DNA of 6,323 bases from Ktedonobacteraceae bacterium (GCA_017354095.1 JAFMRP010000196.1:1-6323), one strand, 5' to 3'. Positions 1-4,277 are shown, counted from the stretch's first letter. Notes: generated from the letters alone by a model not told the origin. Numbers and translations: made by a program.

Positions 1-873
1 TGTGGCCTCCGCCAGCTCCAGTTCTGTTGGCTCGCGGCCAAGTTCCTGGATGAGGCGCTGGCGTTCTCTACGGATGCGGTTGAGGGCGGTATTGACGTAG
101 ACCGGGAGGCGAATGGTGCGACCTTTATCGGCGACAGCGCGGCTAATCGCCTGGCGAATCCACCAGGTAGCATGTGTGGAGAAGCGATGGCCACGGCGCC
201 AATCGTAGCGCTGTACCGCGCGGATCAGGCCGATGTTGCCCTCTTGAATCAAGTCGAGCAGCGTCAGGCCCCGGCCTACGTAGCGTTTGGCAATACTTAC
301 CACCAGGCGCAGGTTGGCCAGGATAAATTGTTTCATCGCATCGCGGTCGTTGTTCTCGATGCGCTTGGCCAGCTCGATCTCACGCTCGTGGGTAATCATC
401 GGCACGCGGCCAATCTCACGCAAATAGGTCATTACTGCGTCAGATTCGCCAGCGTCGGCCCCTTCTATCGCGTTCTCGTCCTGGTCTTCAGAACGGCGGC
501 GACGTGTGGGCGCGCGGCGCGTATTATGTTGAGTCTCTCCTTCGCGTTCGACAGTTGGCAGCGATAGAATAGATTCAACCTCCACCAGCTCGTGAGTAGT
601 CGGGAGGGAAGCCAGATCCTCATGCATATCAGACACGTCCTCTAGCTCCAGCGAACCAGTATCTACATCGAGCGGACCTGTTGCCAGATCTCCAAGATCT
701 TCTTCCAGGTCATGCTCGTCCTTCTCTTCCGTCTCCACCTCATCACTCTGTGTATAATCAAGATCTTGAGCTAGCAACTGATCGATATCAAATTGCTTCT
801 CAAGTTCTGTGGCTTCCTGTGTTTTGTTCAATGTAAGCGCTGTTCCCGGCGTGGCACGCTTTAAATCAATCAT
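1..873 (-). CDS. Sigma-70 family RNA polymerase sigma factor (RpoD/SigA type), C-terminus cut off by window edge
   Basis: Encodes the N-terminal 291 residues of a promoter-recognition subunit of RNA polymerase; the frame is open to base 1. Residues about 30-140 are a strongly acidic, low-complexity extension with an Arg-rich patch near 119-127 (RRAPTRRRR). Region 1.2 is at about 145-175 (DAVMTYLREIGRVPMITHERE). Region 2 covers about 183-258, with the core-binding segment DLIQEGNIGLIRAV and the -10 recognition/melting helix FSTHATWWIRQAISRA. W237, W238 and Q241 are kept, but the residue usually Tyr in FSTYATWW is His234. Region 3 starts at about 258 (LPVYVNTALNRIRRE); region 4 lies outside the window. 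The ATG at 873-871 is chosen because GGAGGG at 885-880 sits 6 nt upstream. By family this is a group 1 or group 2 sigma factor. I cannot tell which without region 4 and the rest of the genome. Confidence 0.95.
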   Translation of the reverse strand, partial: MIDLKRATPGTALTLNKTQEATELEKQFDIDQLLAQDLDYTQSDEVETEEKDEHDLEEDLGDLATGPLDVDTGSLELEDVSDMHEDLASLPTTHELVEVESILSLPTVEREGETQHNTRRAPTRRRRSEDQDENAIEGADAGESDAVMTYLREIGRVPMITHEREIELAKRIENNDRDAMKQFILANLRLVVSIAKRYVGRGLTLLDLIQEGNIGLIRAVQRYDWRRGHRFSTHATWWIRQAISRAVADKGRTIRLPVYVNTALNRIRRERQRLIQELGREPTELELAEAT

Positions 874-1172
874 TGTGCGCCCTCCATGAAAAGTGTATAT
901 CCTAAGCAGCAAGATATATATTCCGTCGGTCTGGTCCTACACTCAGGGAAAGCGAGTCTTTATCGGACCGGTGTCCGAGTTGTTAAAAGGGAGGAAATCG
1001 TGACATGATCCCTGTCTCTATAATAGAAACATTGCCAGGTCGGAAAATATTCCTATCCCAATTATAACTCAAGACCCTCTTTCGTTCTAGTCCTTCTGAC
1101 CAGTTTTTAGCGCCTTTTCCATGGGCAGCACGACCCCTTGGGATAACACTTTCCCCCTATATACGTTTGAAA
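874..1172 (-). promoter_or_regulatory. Long non-coding leader and promoter region of the sigma factor gene
   Basis: About 300 bp without a credible gene lie between the sigma start and the hairpin after dedA. On the minus strand two -10-like hexamers are visible: a perfect TATAAT at 1066-1061 and TATTAT at 1025-1020. The second has a weak TTTTCC-like -35 about 16 bp upstream. Neither has a good TTGACA partner, so the start site is uncertain. Either would give a 5' leader of roughly 140-185 nt. That leader includes a perfect inverted repeat, TCGGAC-CGGT-GTCCGA at 963-978, which lacks a following T-run and so is not a terminator. The ribosome binding site GGAGGG is at 880-885. The 33-codon plus-strand frame from 1121 has no ribosome binding site and was dismissed. 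Confidence 0.4.
963..978. repeat. Perfect inverted repeat in the sigma-factor leader
   Basis: TCGGAC (963-968), loop CGGT, GTCCGA (973-978) form a 6-bp perfect stem. It lies about 90 bp upstream of the sigma start codon. No U-tract follows on either strand. It could be an operator half-site pair or a leader hairpin; chance is also possible at this length. Confidence 0.5.
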
Positions 1173-1190
1173 CCTGCCAAAGGTGGCAGG
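1170..1190 (-). terminator. Probable weak intrinsic terminator after dedA
   Basis: CCTGCCA (1173-1179) and TGGCAGG (1184-1190) form a perfect 7-bp stem with a 4-nt loop, 4 bp beyond the dedA stop codon (TAG, 1197-1195). On the minus strand the stem is followed only by TTTC, so the U-tract is short and termination may be partial. The position suits the end of the two-gene dedA operon and separates it from the sigma gene downstream. Confidence 0.6.
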
Positions 1191-1194
1191 CTTC

Positions 1195-1896
1195 CTATAG
1201 TAATGAGTCCGATTCCTCCTGAACACTTACGACTGTTGCGATAAGCATCGCTGTGTGTCGCTGCGCGCGGATATGCTGGATCTCCAGACTGCGTCGCAGT
1301 TGTTTAAATAGCAGGTAAAACAGGTAGAGTGTCGTGAGCAGGGCCAGAGCGAAAAGTGAGATCATGCCAAGGATGTCTCCAACTGCCTCCCAGCTCGCTC
1401 CAAAGGCGAAGCCGAGTGCAAGTGGGATAACGGCGCCGAGCAACTCGCCGCTGGCATCATAGAGGAGGAAGCGCCGCCAGGGGTAGCGCTCGGTTCCTGC
1501 CAGCAGATTGATTGGACTACCCAGAGCTGAGATAAGGAAGCGGCTCAAGAAGATGGCCCATGCTCCGCGCTTGCGGAAATACTGGCGTGAGCGTTCGATC
1601 CTCTCCGCCGAGAGAATGTGTGCTTTTGTGCGTTGTGATAGCGCGTCCAGCAGCCTGGCGCCCAGATGGCGGCCCAGCAGGTAGCCACAAATATCACCAC
1701 AGATAGAGGAACTGATAGCGATAGCAGCCAGCAGGAAAACGTTGAAGTCGCCCACAGAGGCAAACGCACCTGCTCCAAGCAGAATCAGGCTAATGGGCAG
1801 TGGCAGCCCCAGAGCCGCACCGAAAATAATGAGCCACAGGGCGGGATAGCCGGCCTCTTGAAGCCAGCTAATAAGCGTGGGGAGGAATGAGTTCAC
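1195..1896 (-). CDS. DedA family (VTT/SNARE-associated domain) integral membrane protein
   Basis: A 233-residue polytopic membrane protein. Hydrophobic segments lie at about 17-47, 50-72, 112-133, 145-168 and 175-200, with a polar C-terminal tail. The DedA signature is recognisable: GLPLPISLILLGAGAFA (about 30-46), GDICGYLLGRHLG (67-79), FLSRFLISALGSPINLLAG (116-134) and YPWRRFLLYDASG (138-150). DedA relatives act in the cytoplasmic membrane in lipid flipping and envelope or proton-motive-force homeostasis; the substrate here is unknown. Compared with the usual LPGE and GRFIPGxR patterns, the Glu is replaced (LPIS) and the second Arg is missing (SALG), so this is a divergent subgroup. The start is GTG at 1896-1894, overlapping the upstream TGA in GTGA. 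A strong AGGGAGGG lies 7 nt upstream inside the preceding gene, which indicates translational coupling. Confidence 0.88.
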   Translation of the reverse strand: MNSFLPTLISWLQEAGYPALWLIIFGAALGLPLPISLILLGAGAFASVGDFNVFLLAAIAISSSICGDICGYLLGRHLGARLLDALSQRTKAHILSAERIERSRQYFRKRGAWAIFLSRFLISALGSPINLLAGTERYPWRRFLLYDASGELLGAVIPLALGFAFGASWEAVGDILGMISLFALALLTTLYLFYLLFKQLRRSLEIQHIRAQRHTAMLIATVVSVQEESDSLL

Positions 1897-2354
1897 CAGT
1901 GATCCCTCCCTGCTTTTTGTATGCTCGATGTGGGTGTAAATCCCGCGTGATCCTGGCGATAGGCTAGAATAGCTTGCTGCACACTGATTATCAGCTCATT
2001 GACCGGGCGTTTGCGGTGGCTGGCGAGTGTCTGCAATGTATCTCGTTCTTCCCGCTTGCCTGTGATGTTCAAGGCCTGGTCGAGACAACTGGTGGGAACG
2101 TGATAGGTGTGGGCGATATATGTAATGGTCATCCAGGAGCGGATAGAGTGTACATCGCCCTGTTGATATTGCGTTTGTTGCTGTTTGAAGACCTGGAAGG
2201 CAGCCATGGTGGAGTGTGCGGCATAGATCGTGCCGAAGAGGGAGAGCATACACAGGCAGATGATAGTCAGCAGTCTGATCTGGCTACGGTGTGCCCTGCT
2301 TACATCCACGACGTTTTCTCTCATATGACATGTCACACGAATAATTGACTTCAT
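1893..2354 (-). CDS. Uncharacterised single-pass membrane protein coupled to dedA
   Basis: 153 residues, not recognised as a named family. Residues 1-26 are polar and basic. Residues about 27-46 (LLTIICLCMLSLFGTIYAA) are one hydrophobic span, read as a signal anchor. The rest would be extracytoplasmic if the positive-inside rule holds. The soluble part has a short Gln-rich stretch (about 58-65). A helical segment follows, including WMTITYIAHTYHVPTSCLDQALNI and then LQTLASHRKRPVNELIISVQQAI. This resembles the 'IA..y.VP...L..aL.I' plus 'L..iA...g....ev' pattern of small helical modules found in some bacterial membrane proteins; that comparison is by eye only. The stop TGA shares bases with the dedA GTG start, so the two are co-translated and probably work in the same membrane process. 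The ATG at 2354-2352 has only a weak ribosome binding site (GTAGG). Met11 is an alternative start without a better site. Confidence 0.75.
   Translation of the reverse strand: MKSIIRVTCHMRENVVDVSRAHRSQIRLLTIICLCMLSLFGTIYAAHSTMAAFQVFKQQQTQYQQGDVHSIRSWMTITYIAHTYHVPTSCLDQALNITGKREERDTLQTLASHRKRPVNELIISVQQAILAYRQDHAGFTPTSSIQKAGRDHW
1904..1911 (-). promoter_or_regulatory. Ribosome binding site of dedA that fixes its GTG start
   Basis: On the minus strand AGGGAGGG is followed by 7 nt and then GTG (1896-1894). The site is inside the last codons of the upstream gene, consistent with coupled translation of the pair. No ATG lies nearby in the same frame. Confidence 0.8.
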
Positions 2355-2451
2355 CAGCCTACTCGTGTATATTCTCTCCCAGAAAGAATCGCATGATTGC
2401 GTTTTCTTCGACCCATCACGAGGATACTACAATTCATAAGGGTACTGCAAA
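2355..2451. promoter_or_regulatory. Divergent promoter region between the dedA operon and dut
   Basis: The 97-bp gap must hold the promoters for both directions. On the plus strand TACAAT (2428-2433) is a good -10 candidate, but the -35 is poor and the start site would lie only about 10-15 nt before the TTG codon. On the minus strand TTTGCA followed 16 bp later by TAGTAT is a weak candidate for the dedA operon. No clear operator palindrome is visible. Confidence 0.35.
2438..2442 (+). promoter_or_regulatory. Ribosome binding site deciding the TTG start of dut
   Basis: AAGGG lies 9 nt before TTG at 2452. The alternative GTG at 2464 is too far from it. The longer start also restores the usual N-terminal beta-strand of dUTPases (MNVYVKRID). 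Confidence 0.6.
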
Positions 2452-2880
2452 TTGAACGTCTATGTGAAGCGTATTGATACAACTCTGGACCTACCCACAT
2501 ATGCCACGCAGGGCTCGGTTGGTTTTGACCTGCTGTGCCGGGTGGAGACAGCAGTGGAGCCACGCGCACTGGCGCTCATTCCTGGCAACCTGATTGTCAG
2601 TACTCCGCCTGGTTATATGTTGCTGCTCACGATGCGCAGTAGTACAGCCAGGCGCAAAGGTTTATTGATGCCGAATGGTGTGGGAGTGATTGATCAGGAT
2701 TATTGCGGCGAGGGTGATGAACTGCTGGTTTCGGTATATAATTTTCGTGATGAGATGGTCACCGTTGCGCGCGGTGAACGTATTGCGCAGGGAATCTTCA
2801 TGCCGATCACGCGCGTGCAGTGGGTTGAGACTGACGAAGTAGGGCTGGGACGCGGAGGATTCGGAAGTACAGGTATATGA
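2452..2880 (+). CDS. dut: Deoxyuridine 5'-triphosphate nucleotidohydrolase (dUTPase), trimeric type
   Basis: 142 residues, the normal length for a trimeric dUTPase, which hydrolyses dUTP to dUMP and pyrophosphate. This keeps uracil out of DNA and supplies dUMP for thymidylate synthesis in the cytoplasm. All five family motifs can be read. Motif 1 is GSVGFDL (21-27), motif 2 is RSSTARRKG (62-70), and motif 3 is GVGVIDQDYCGEGDE (76-90) with the catalytic Asp81 and Tyr84. Motif 4 is GERIAQGIF (108-116) and motif 5 is the C-terminal P-loop-like GRGGFGSTG (133-141). Motif 2 has Thr-Ala-Arg where GRSSLA is common, a mild variation. It starts with TTG, supported by AAGGG 9 nt upstream. The J-domain gene begins 4 bp after its stop, so the two are probably co-transcribed. 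Confidence 0.95.
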   Translation: MNVYVKRIDTTLDLPTYATQGSVGFDLLCRVETAVEPRALALIPGNLIVSTPPGYMLLLTMRSSTARRKGLLMPNGVGVIDQDYCGEGDELLVSVYNFRDEMVTVARGERIAQGIFMPITRVQWVETDEVGLGRGGFGSTGI

Positions 2881-2884
2881 TCTT

Positions 2885-3241
2885 ATGCGGTTGCCTGATT
2901 ATTACACTATTCTAGAAGTGTCCGCCAACGCGACGCTTGAACAGATCAAGCGCTCATATCGTCGCCTGGCGCGTGCCCATCACCCCGATCTCAACAAAGA
3001 AGCTCTGGACATACATATCAAGCGGCTGAATGAGGCCTATGAGGTGCTGAGTGATGCCGCCCAGCGTGCTGCCTACGATGCCCTGTTGCTGGAAGAGTTG
3101 CGTCAGGCGAATCAGCAGCGCGCTCTGCGCCGCCAGCGTGAAGAGCAGAAGCGCCGCGAAAGCGAGCCGAAGATGACGTGGGCTGAGGGCCTTGGTGGCT
3201 TCGTGCGCGAGTTGAAAAAAGGTATGCGCGACGAAAATTAG
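2885..3241 (+). CDS. Small J-domain (DnaJ-like) co-chaperone
   Basis: 118 residues. The J domain occupies residues 5-67 (DYYTILEVSANATLEQIKRS to RAAYDAL) with the diagnostic HPD at 33-35, which stimulates the ATPase of an Hsp70 partner (DnaK). The rest, about 68-96, is a highly charged Arg/Glu/Gln-rich helix likely to form a coiled coil, then a short tail (MTWAEGLGGFVRELKKG). There is no Gly/Phe linker, zinc-finger domain or C-terminal peptide-binding domain. It is therefore not classical DnaJ but a short type III J protein that probably recruits Hsp70 to a specific client. The ATG lies 4 bp after the dut stop and has only a weak AGGT-like site inside dut, so translation probably depends on coupling. 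Confidence 0.92.
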   Translation: MRLPDYYTILEVSANATLEQIKRSYRRLARAHHPDLNKEALDIHIKRLNEAYEVLSDAAQRAAYDALLLEELRQANQQRALRRQREEQKRRESEPKMTWAEGLGGFVRELKKGMRDEN

Positions 3242-3297
3242 AACTTCTCACCTGTTTGTGGGTTTCTCCCCGTTGTATGGAGGAGCTATCTCGCGTT

Positions 3298-3325
3298 GCC
3301 CTGTAACGATCAGAGGGCATTTTAC
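3298..3325 (+). terminator. Possible weak terminator after the J-domain gene
   Basis: GCCCT (3298-3302) and AGGGC (3314-3318) can pair across an 11-nt loop and are followed by ATTTTA. The stem is short and the U-tract has only four residues, so it may be leaky or fortuitous. If real, it separates dut-dnaJ from the 98-residue gene. Confidence 0.3.
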
Positions 3326-3334
3326 GTGGGTAGA

Positions 3335-3361
3335 CTATGTGGCTGCTATCGAGACACATAG
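3335..3361. repeat. Inverted repeat just upstream of the 98-residue gene
   Basis: CTATGTG (3335-3341) and CACATAG (3355-3361) are perfect 7-bp arms separated by 13 nt. The right arm ends 9 bp before the ribosome binding site GGAGGAG (3371-3377). The 20-bp centre-to-centre spacing, about two helical turns, would suit a dimeric repressor. In RNA it could be a leader hairpin. No convincing promoter hexamers could be placed around it. Confidence 0.5.
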
Positions 3362-3370
3362 CTTATTAAC

Positions 3371-3377
3371 GGAGGAG
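3371..3377 (+). promoter_or_regulatory. Strong ribosome binding site of the 98-residue gene
   Basis: GGAGGAG with GGAGG ending 6 nt before the ATG at 3382 is near-ideal. It is the strongest initiation signal in the plus-strand part of the window and suggests a well-expressed protein. Confidence 0.8.
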
Positions 3378-3381
3378 ATAT

Positions 3382-3678
3382 ATGGAACACCTTAGAAATA
3401 TCTTTGGCGGTGGTGATCAGCCTCAAGAGAGTGGTAGTCCTCTTACTGGCATGCGTCAGCAGTTAGAGGGCCAGGTCAACCAGGTCATTGATCGTGTATC
3501 GGGCATGATCCCCGGCGTTGATCAGTACGCTACGCAGTGTAAACAGGCTATTTCTGGCGCGCTACAGAGCTTCCAGACCAATGTTGAGCGTGTGGCCGGT
3601 GATAAATTGAGCGGCCTGAATCTGGGTGGTATGATGGGTGGCAGCCAGCAGACACCGCCACCACCTCCCAGTAGTTAA
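3382..3678 (+). CDS. Uncharacterised 98-residue protein with Gly-rich and polyproline tail
   Basis: Not recognised as a known family. Residues 1-22 are Gly/Gln/Ser-rich (IFGGGDQPQESGSP). Residues about 23-75 are predicted amphipathic helix with a single Cys53 (MRQQLEGQVNQVIDRV, then YATQCKQAISGALQSFQTNVERVAG). Residues 77-98 are a flexible tail (GLNLGGMMGG, then P92-P96). There is no signal peptide or membrane segment. The gene has its own gap of 140 bp upstream with an inverted repeat, an excellent ribosome binding site, and a strong terminator 35 bp downstream. It therefore looks like a genuine, separately regulated and well-expressed single gene. The helical core with disordered ends suggests a small oligomeric or adaptor protein, but no function should be assigned. 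Confidence 0.8.
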   Translation: MEHLRNIFGGGDQPQESGSPLTGMRQQLEGQVNQVIDRVSGMIPGVDQYATQCKQAISGALQSFQTNVERVAGDKLSGLNLGGMMGGSQQTPPPPPSS

Positions 3679-3712
3679 TCTCCAGACACCATTTCTCACA
3701 TTAGAAGCTGGT

Positions 3713-3746
3713 GCCCAGTGGTTTCATAACCACCGGGCGTTTTTTT
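3713..3746 (+). terminator. Intrinsic terminator of the 98-residue gene
   Basis: An 11-position stem (3713-3723 with 3728-3738, one A-C mismatch) and a TCAT loop are followed by G and seven T residues (3740-3746). It is the clearest terminator in the window. On the opposite strand the hairpin also forms but is not followed by a T-run, so it is mainly a plus-strand terminator. Confidence 0.92.
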
Positions 3747-3870
3747 ACGACTGACGTTTCTCATTCTGCCGAGCTTGAATGAATGACAGGATAAGCGAGC
3801 CTACGAGGAAACCGACGAGTATGATTTCCATTGTGGAAAATCTGGTTCGTTTTTGTTGATCTGTGCTCAT
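3745..3870 (-). CDS. 41-residue single-span membrane protein
   Basis: A short frame from ATG (3870-3868) to TAA (3747-3745). The protein begins MSTDQQKRTRFSTMEII, has one hydrophobic segment at about 15-32 (EIILVGFLVGSLILSFIQ) and ends in a charged tail (ARQNEKRQS). GAGGAGGG at 3887-3880 is a strong ribosome binding site 9 nt upstream. The good site, a clean charged-hydrophobic-charged pattern and the exact fit between terminator and repeat block argue that it is a real small membrane protein. No family is recognised. Positive charge flanks both ends of the span, so topology is unclear. Its stop codon lies within the T-tract of the facing terminator, so the two genes converge with overlapping 3' ends. 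A type I toxin is possible but unsupported, because no antisense RNA signal is seen. Confidence 0.7.
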   Translation of the reverse strand: MSTDQQKRTRFSTMEIILVGFLVGSLILSFIQARQNEKRQS

Positions 3871-3879
3871 GGGAAGAAG

Positions 3880-3887
3880 CCCTCCTC
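3880..3887 (-). promoter_or_regulatory. Ribosome binding site of the 41-residue membrane protein
   Basis: GAGGAGGG on the minus strand is followed by 9 nt and ATG at 3870. This near-consensus site is the main reason to accept such a short frame as a gene. Confidence 0.75.
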
Positions 3888-3927
3888 ATTGTTTGAAATG
3901 GTCTTGCTCATAACTATACTACTTTTT

Positions 3928-3946
3928 TGTCAAACAAAGTTTGACA
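3928..3946. repeat. Perfect inverted repeat at the edge of the repeat block
   Basis: TGTCAAAC (3928-3935), AAA, GTTTGACA (3939-3946) form an 8-bp perfect palindrome. It lies about 40 bp upstream of the ribosome binding site of the 41-residue gene. Its right arm is also the start of a 19-nt direct repeat found again at 4060-4078. The minus-strand TTGACA at 3933-3928 resembles a -35 box, but no -10 falls at the right distance; TATAGT (3918-3913) is only 9 bp away. Operator or repeat-element end are both possible. Confidence 0.6.
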
Positions 3947-3955
3947 GGTGCGCCG
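3937..3955 (+). repeat. Repeat A, copy 1
   Basis: Nineteen bases, AAGTTTGACAGGTGCGCCG, identical to copy 2 at 4060-4078 (period 123 bp). Its GTTTGACA half is also the right arm of the palindrome at 3928-3946. Confidence 0.85.
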
Positions 3956-3968
3956 CCGTAGGCGGCGC
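3950..3968. repeat. GC-rich perfect hairpin
   Basis: GCGCCGCC (3950-3957), loop GTA, GGCGGCGC (3961-3968) form an 8-bp perfect stem made only of G-C pairs. It lies between repeat A copy 1 and the purine tract of repeat B copy 1. A partial counterpart, GCGCC...GGCGC at 4182-4197, precedes repeat B copy 2. Confidence 0.8.
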
Positions 3969-4006
3969 GGGGGGAAGAGAAGATGAGCGGGGACACCCCG
4001 CGCCCC
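3968..4006 (+). repeat. Repeat B, copy 1 (GA subtype)
   Basis: A homopurine tract (GGGGGGAAGAGAAG) is followed by ATGA and the perfect hairpin GCGGGG-ACA-CCCCGC at 3987-4001. It is followed by a 20-nt segment and repeat D copy 1. Confidence 0.85.
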
Positions 4007-4020
4007 GGCAGGAGTGCTGG

Positions 4021-4039
4021 CCGCCCTCCTGCACCTCCC
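4021..4039 (+). repeat. Repeat D, copy 1
   Basis: CCGCCCTCCTGCACCTCCC, identical to 4304-4322. It follows a GA-subtype repeat B in both places, with about 20 extra bases between B and D here. Confidence 0.8.
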
Positions 4040-4059
4040 TCTATGATCTCCTTCATCTG

Positions 4060-4078
4060 AAGTTTGACAGGTGCGCCG
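4060..4078 (+). repeat. Repeat A, copy 2
   Basis: Exact second copy of AAGTTTGACAGGTGCGCCG. Unlike copy 1, it lacks the left palindrome arm TGTCAAAC. It opens the stretch 4079-4192, which carries the predicted branched fold. Confidence 0.85.
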
Positions 4079-4100
4079 ACCTCTTGTCCAGACGGCCAAC

Positions 4101-4174
4101 GCCGCTTTTGCGGCCTCTTGAAAGGTTCCGCCAGAAACGGTGCTAGCGCACCTACGCTGCGCGTCATCTGGCGG
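4101..4174. repeat. Cluster of inverted repeats predicting a three-way junction
   Basis: A hairpin GCCGC-TTTT-GCGGC (4101-4114) precedes a larger structure. CCGCCAGA (4128-4135) pairs perfectly with TCTGGCGG (4167-4174). That stem encloses two further perfect hairpins: GGTGC-TAGC-GCACC (4139-4152) and ACGC-TGC-GCGT (4154-4164). The helices nest without conflict, giving a compact branched fold of 47 nt. No open frame with a ribosome binding site explains it. It could be part of a structured RNA or a palindromic mobile-element remnant. Confidence 0.55.
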
Positions 4175-4196
4175 CAAGGAAGCGCCTGCGGCGGCG

Positions 4197-4233
4197 CGGG
4201 GGAAGAGAAGATAGCGGGGACACCCCGCGCCCC
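4197..4233 (+). repeat. Repeat B, copy 2 (no-GA subtype)
   Basis: CGGGGGAAGAGAAGATAG leads into the perfect hairpin GCGGGG-ACA-CCCCGC at 4214-4228. It lacks the GA dinucleotide seen in copies 1 and 3, and is followed directly by repeat C. Confidence 0.85.
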
Positions 4234-4265
4234 GCAAGGGGACGCAGTCCCCTTGACCCCTGCCT
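4232..4265 (+). repeat. Repeat C, copy 1, with palindrome
   Basis: A 34-nt unit holding a perfect 9-bp stem, CAAGGGGAC (4235-4243), loop GCA, GTCCCCTTG (4247-4255). It differs from copy 2 at three positions only. Two of these are the loop-closing pair (C4243-G4247 here, T-A in copy 2), so base pairing is kept. Confidence 0.88.
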
Positions 4266-4277
4266 GGCTTCCTTCAG

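Noticed and set aside
172..567. 131-residue plus-strand open frame
   Set aside because: It is the antisense shadow of the sigma factor, whose conserved motifs are read continuously on the minus strand from 873 to 1.
1000..1024. Plus-strand promoter GTGACA...TATAAT
   Set aside because: The spacer is only 13 bp, and no plus-strand gene follows.
1121..1222. 33-codon plus-strand frame in the sigma leader region
   Set aside because: It has no ribosome binding site, runs through the dedA terminator hairpin and into the dedA 3' end, and shows no protein-like pattern.
1974..2348. 124-residue plus-strand open frame opposite the DedA partner gene
   Set aside because: It has no ribosome binding site or family features. 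The minus-strand frame has a membrane span and an exact GTGA coupling to dedA.
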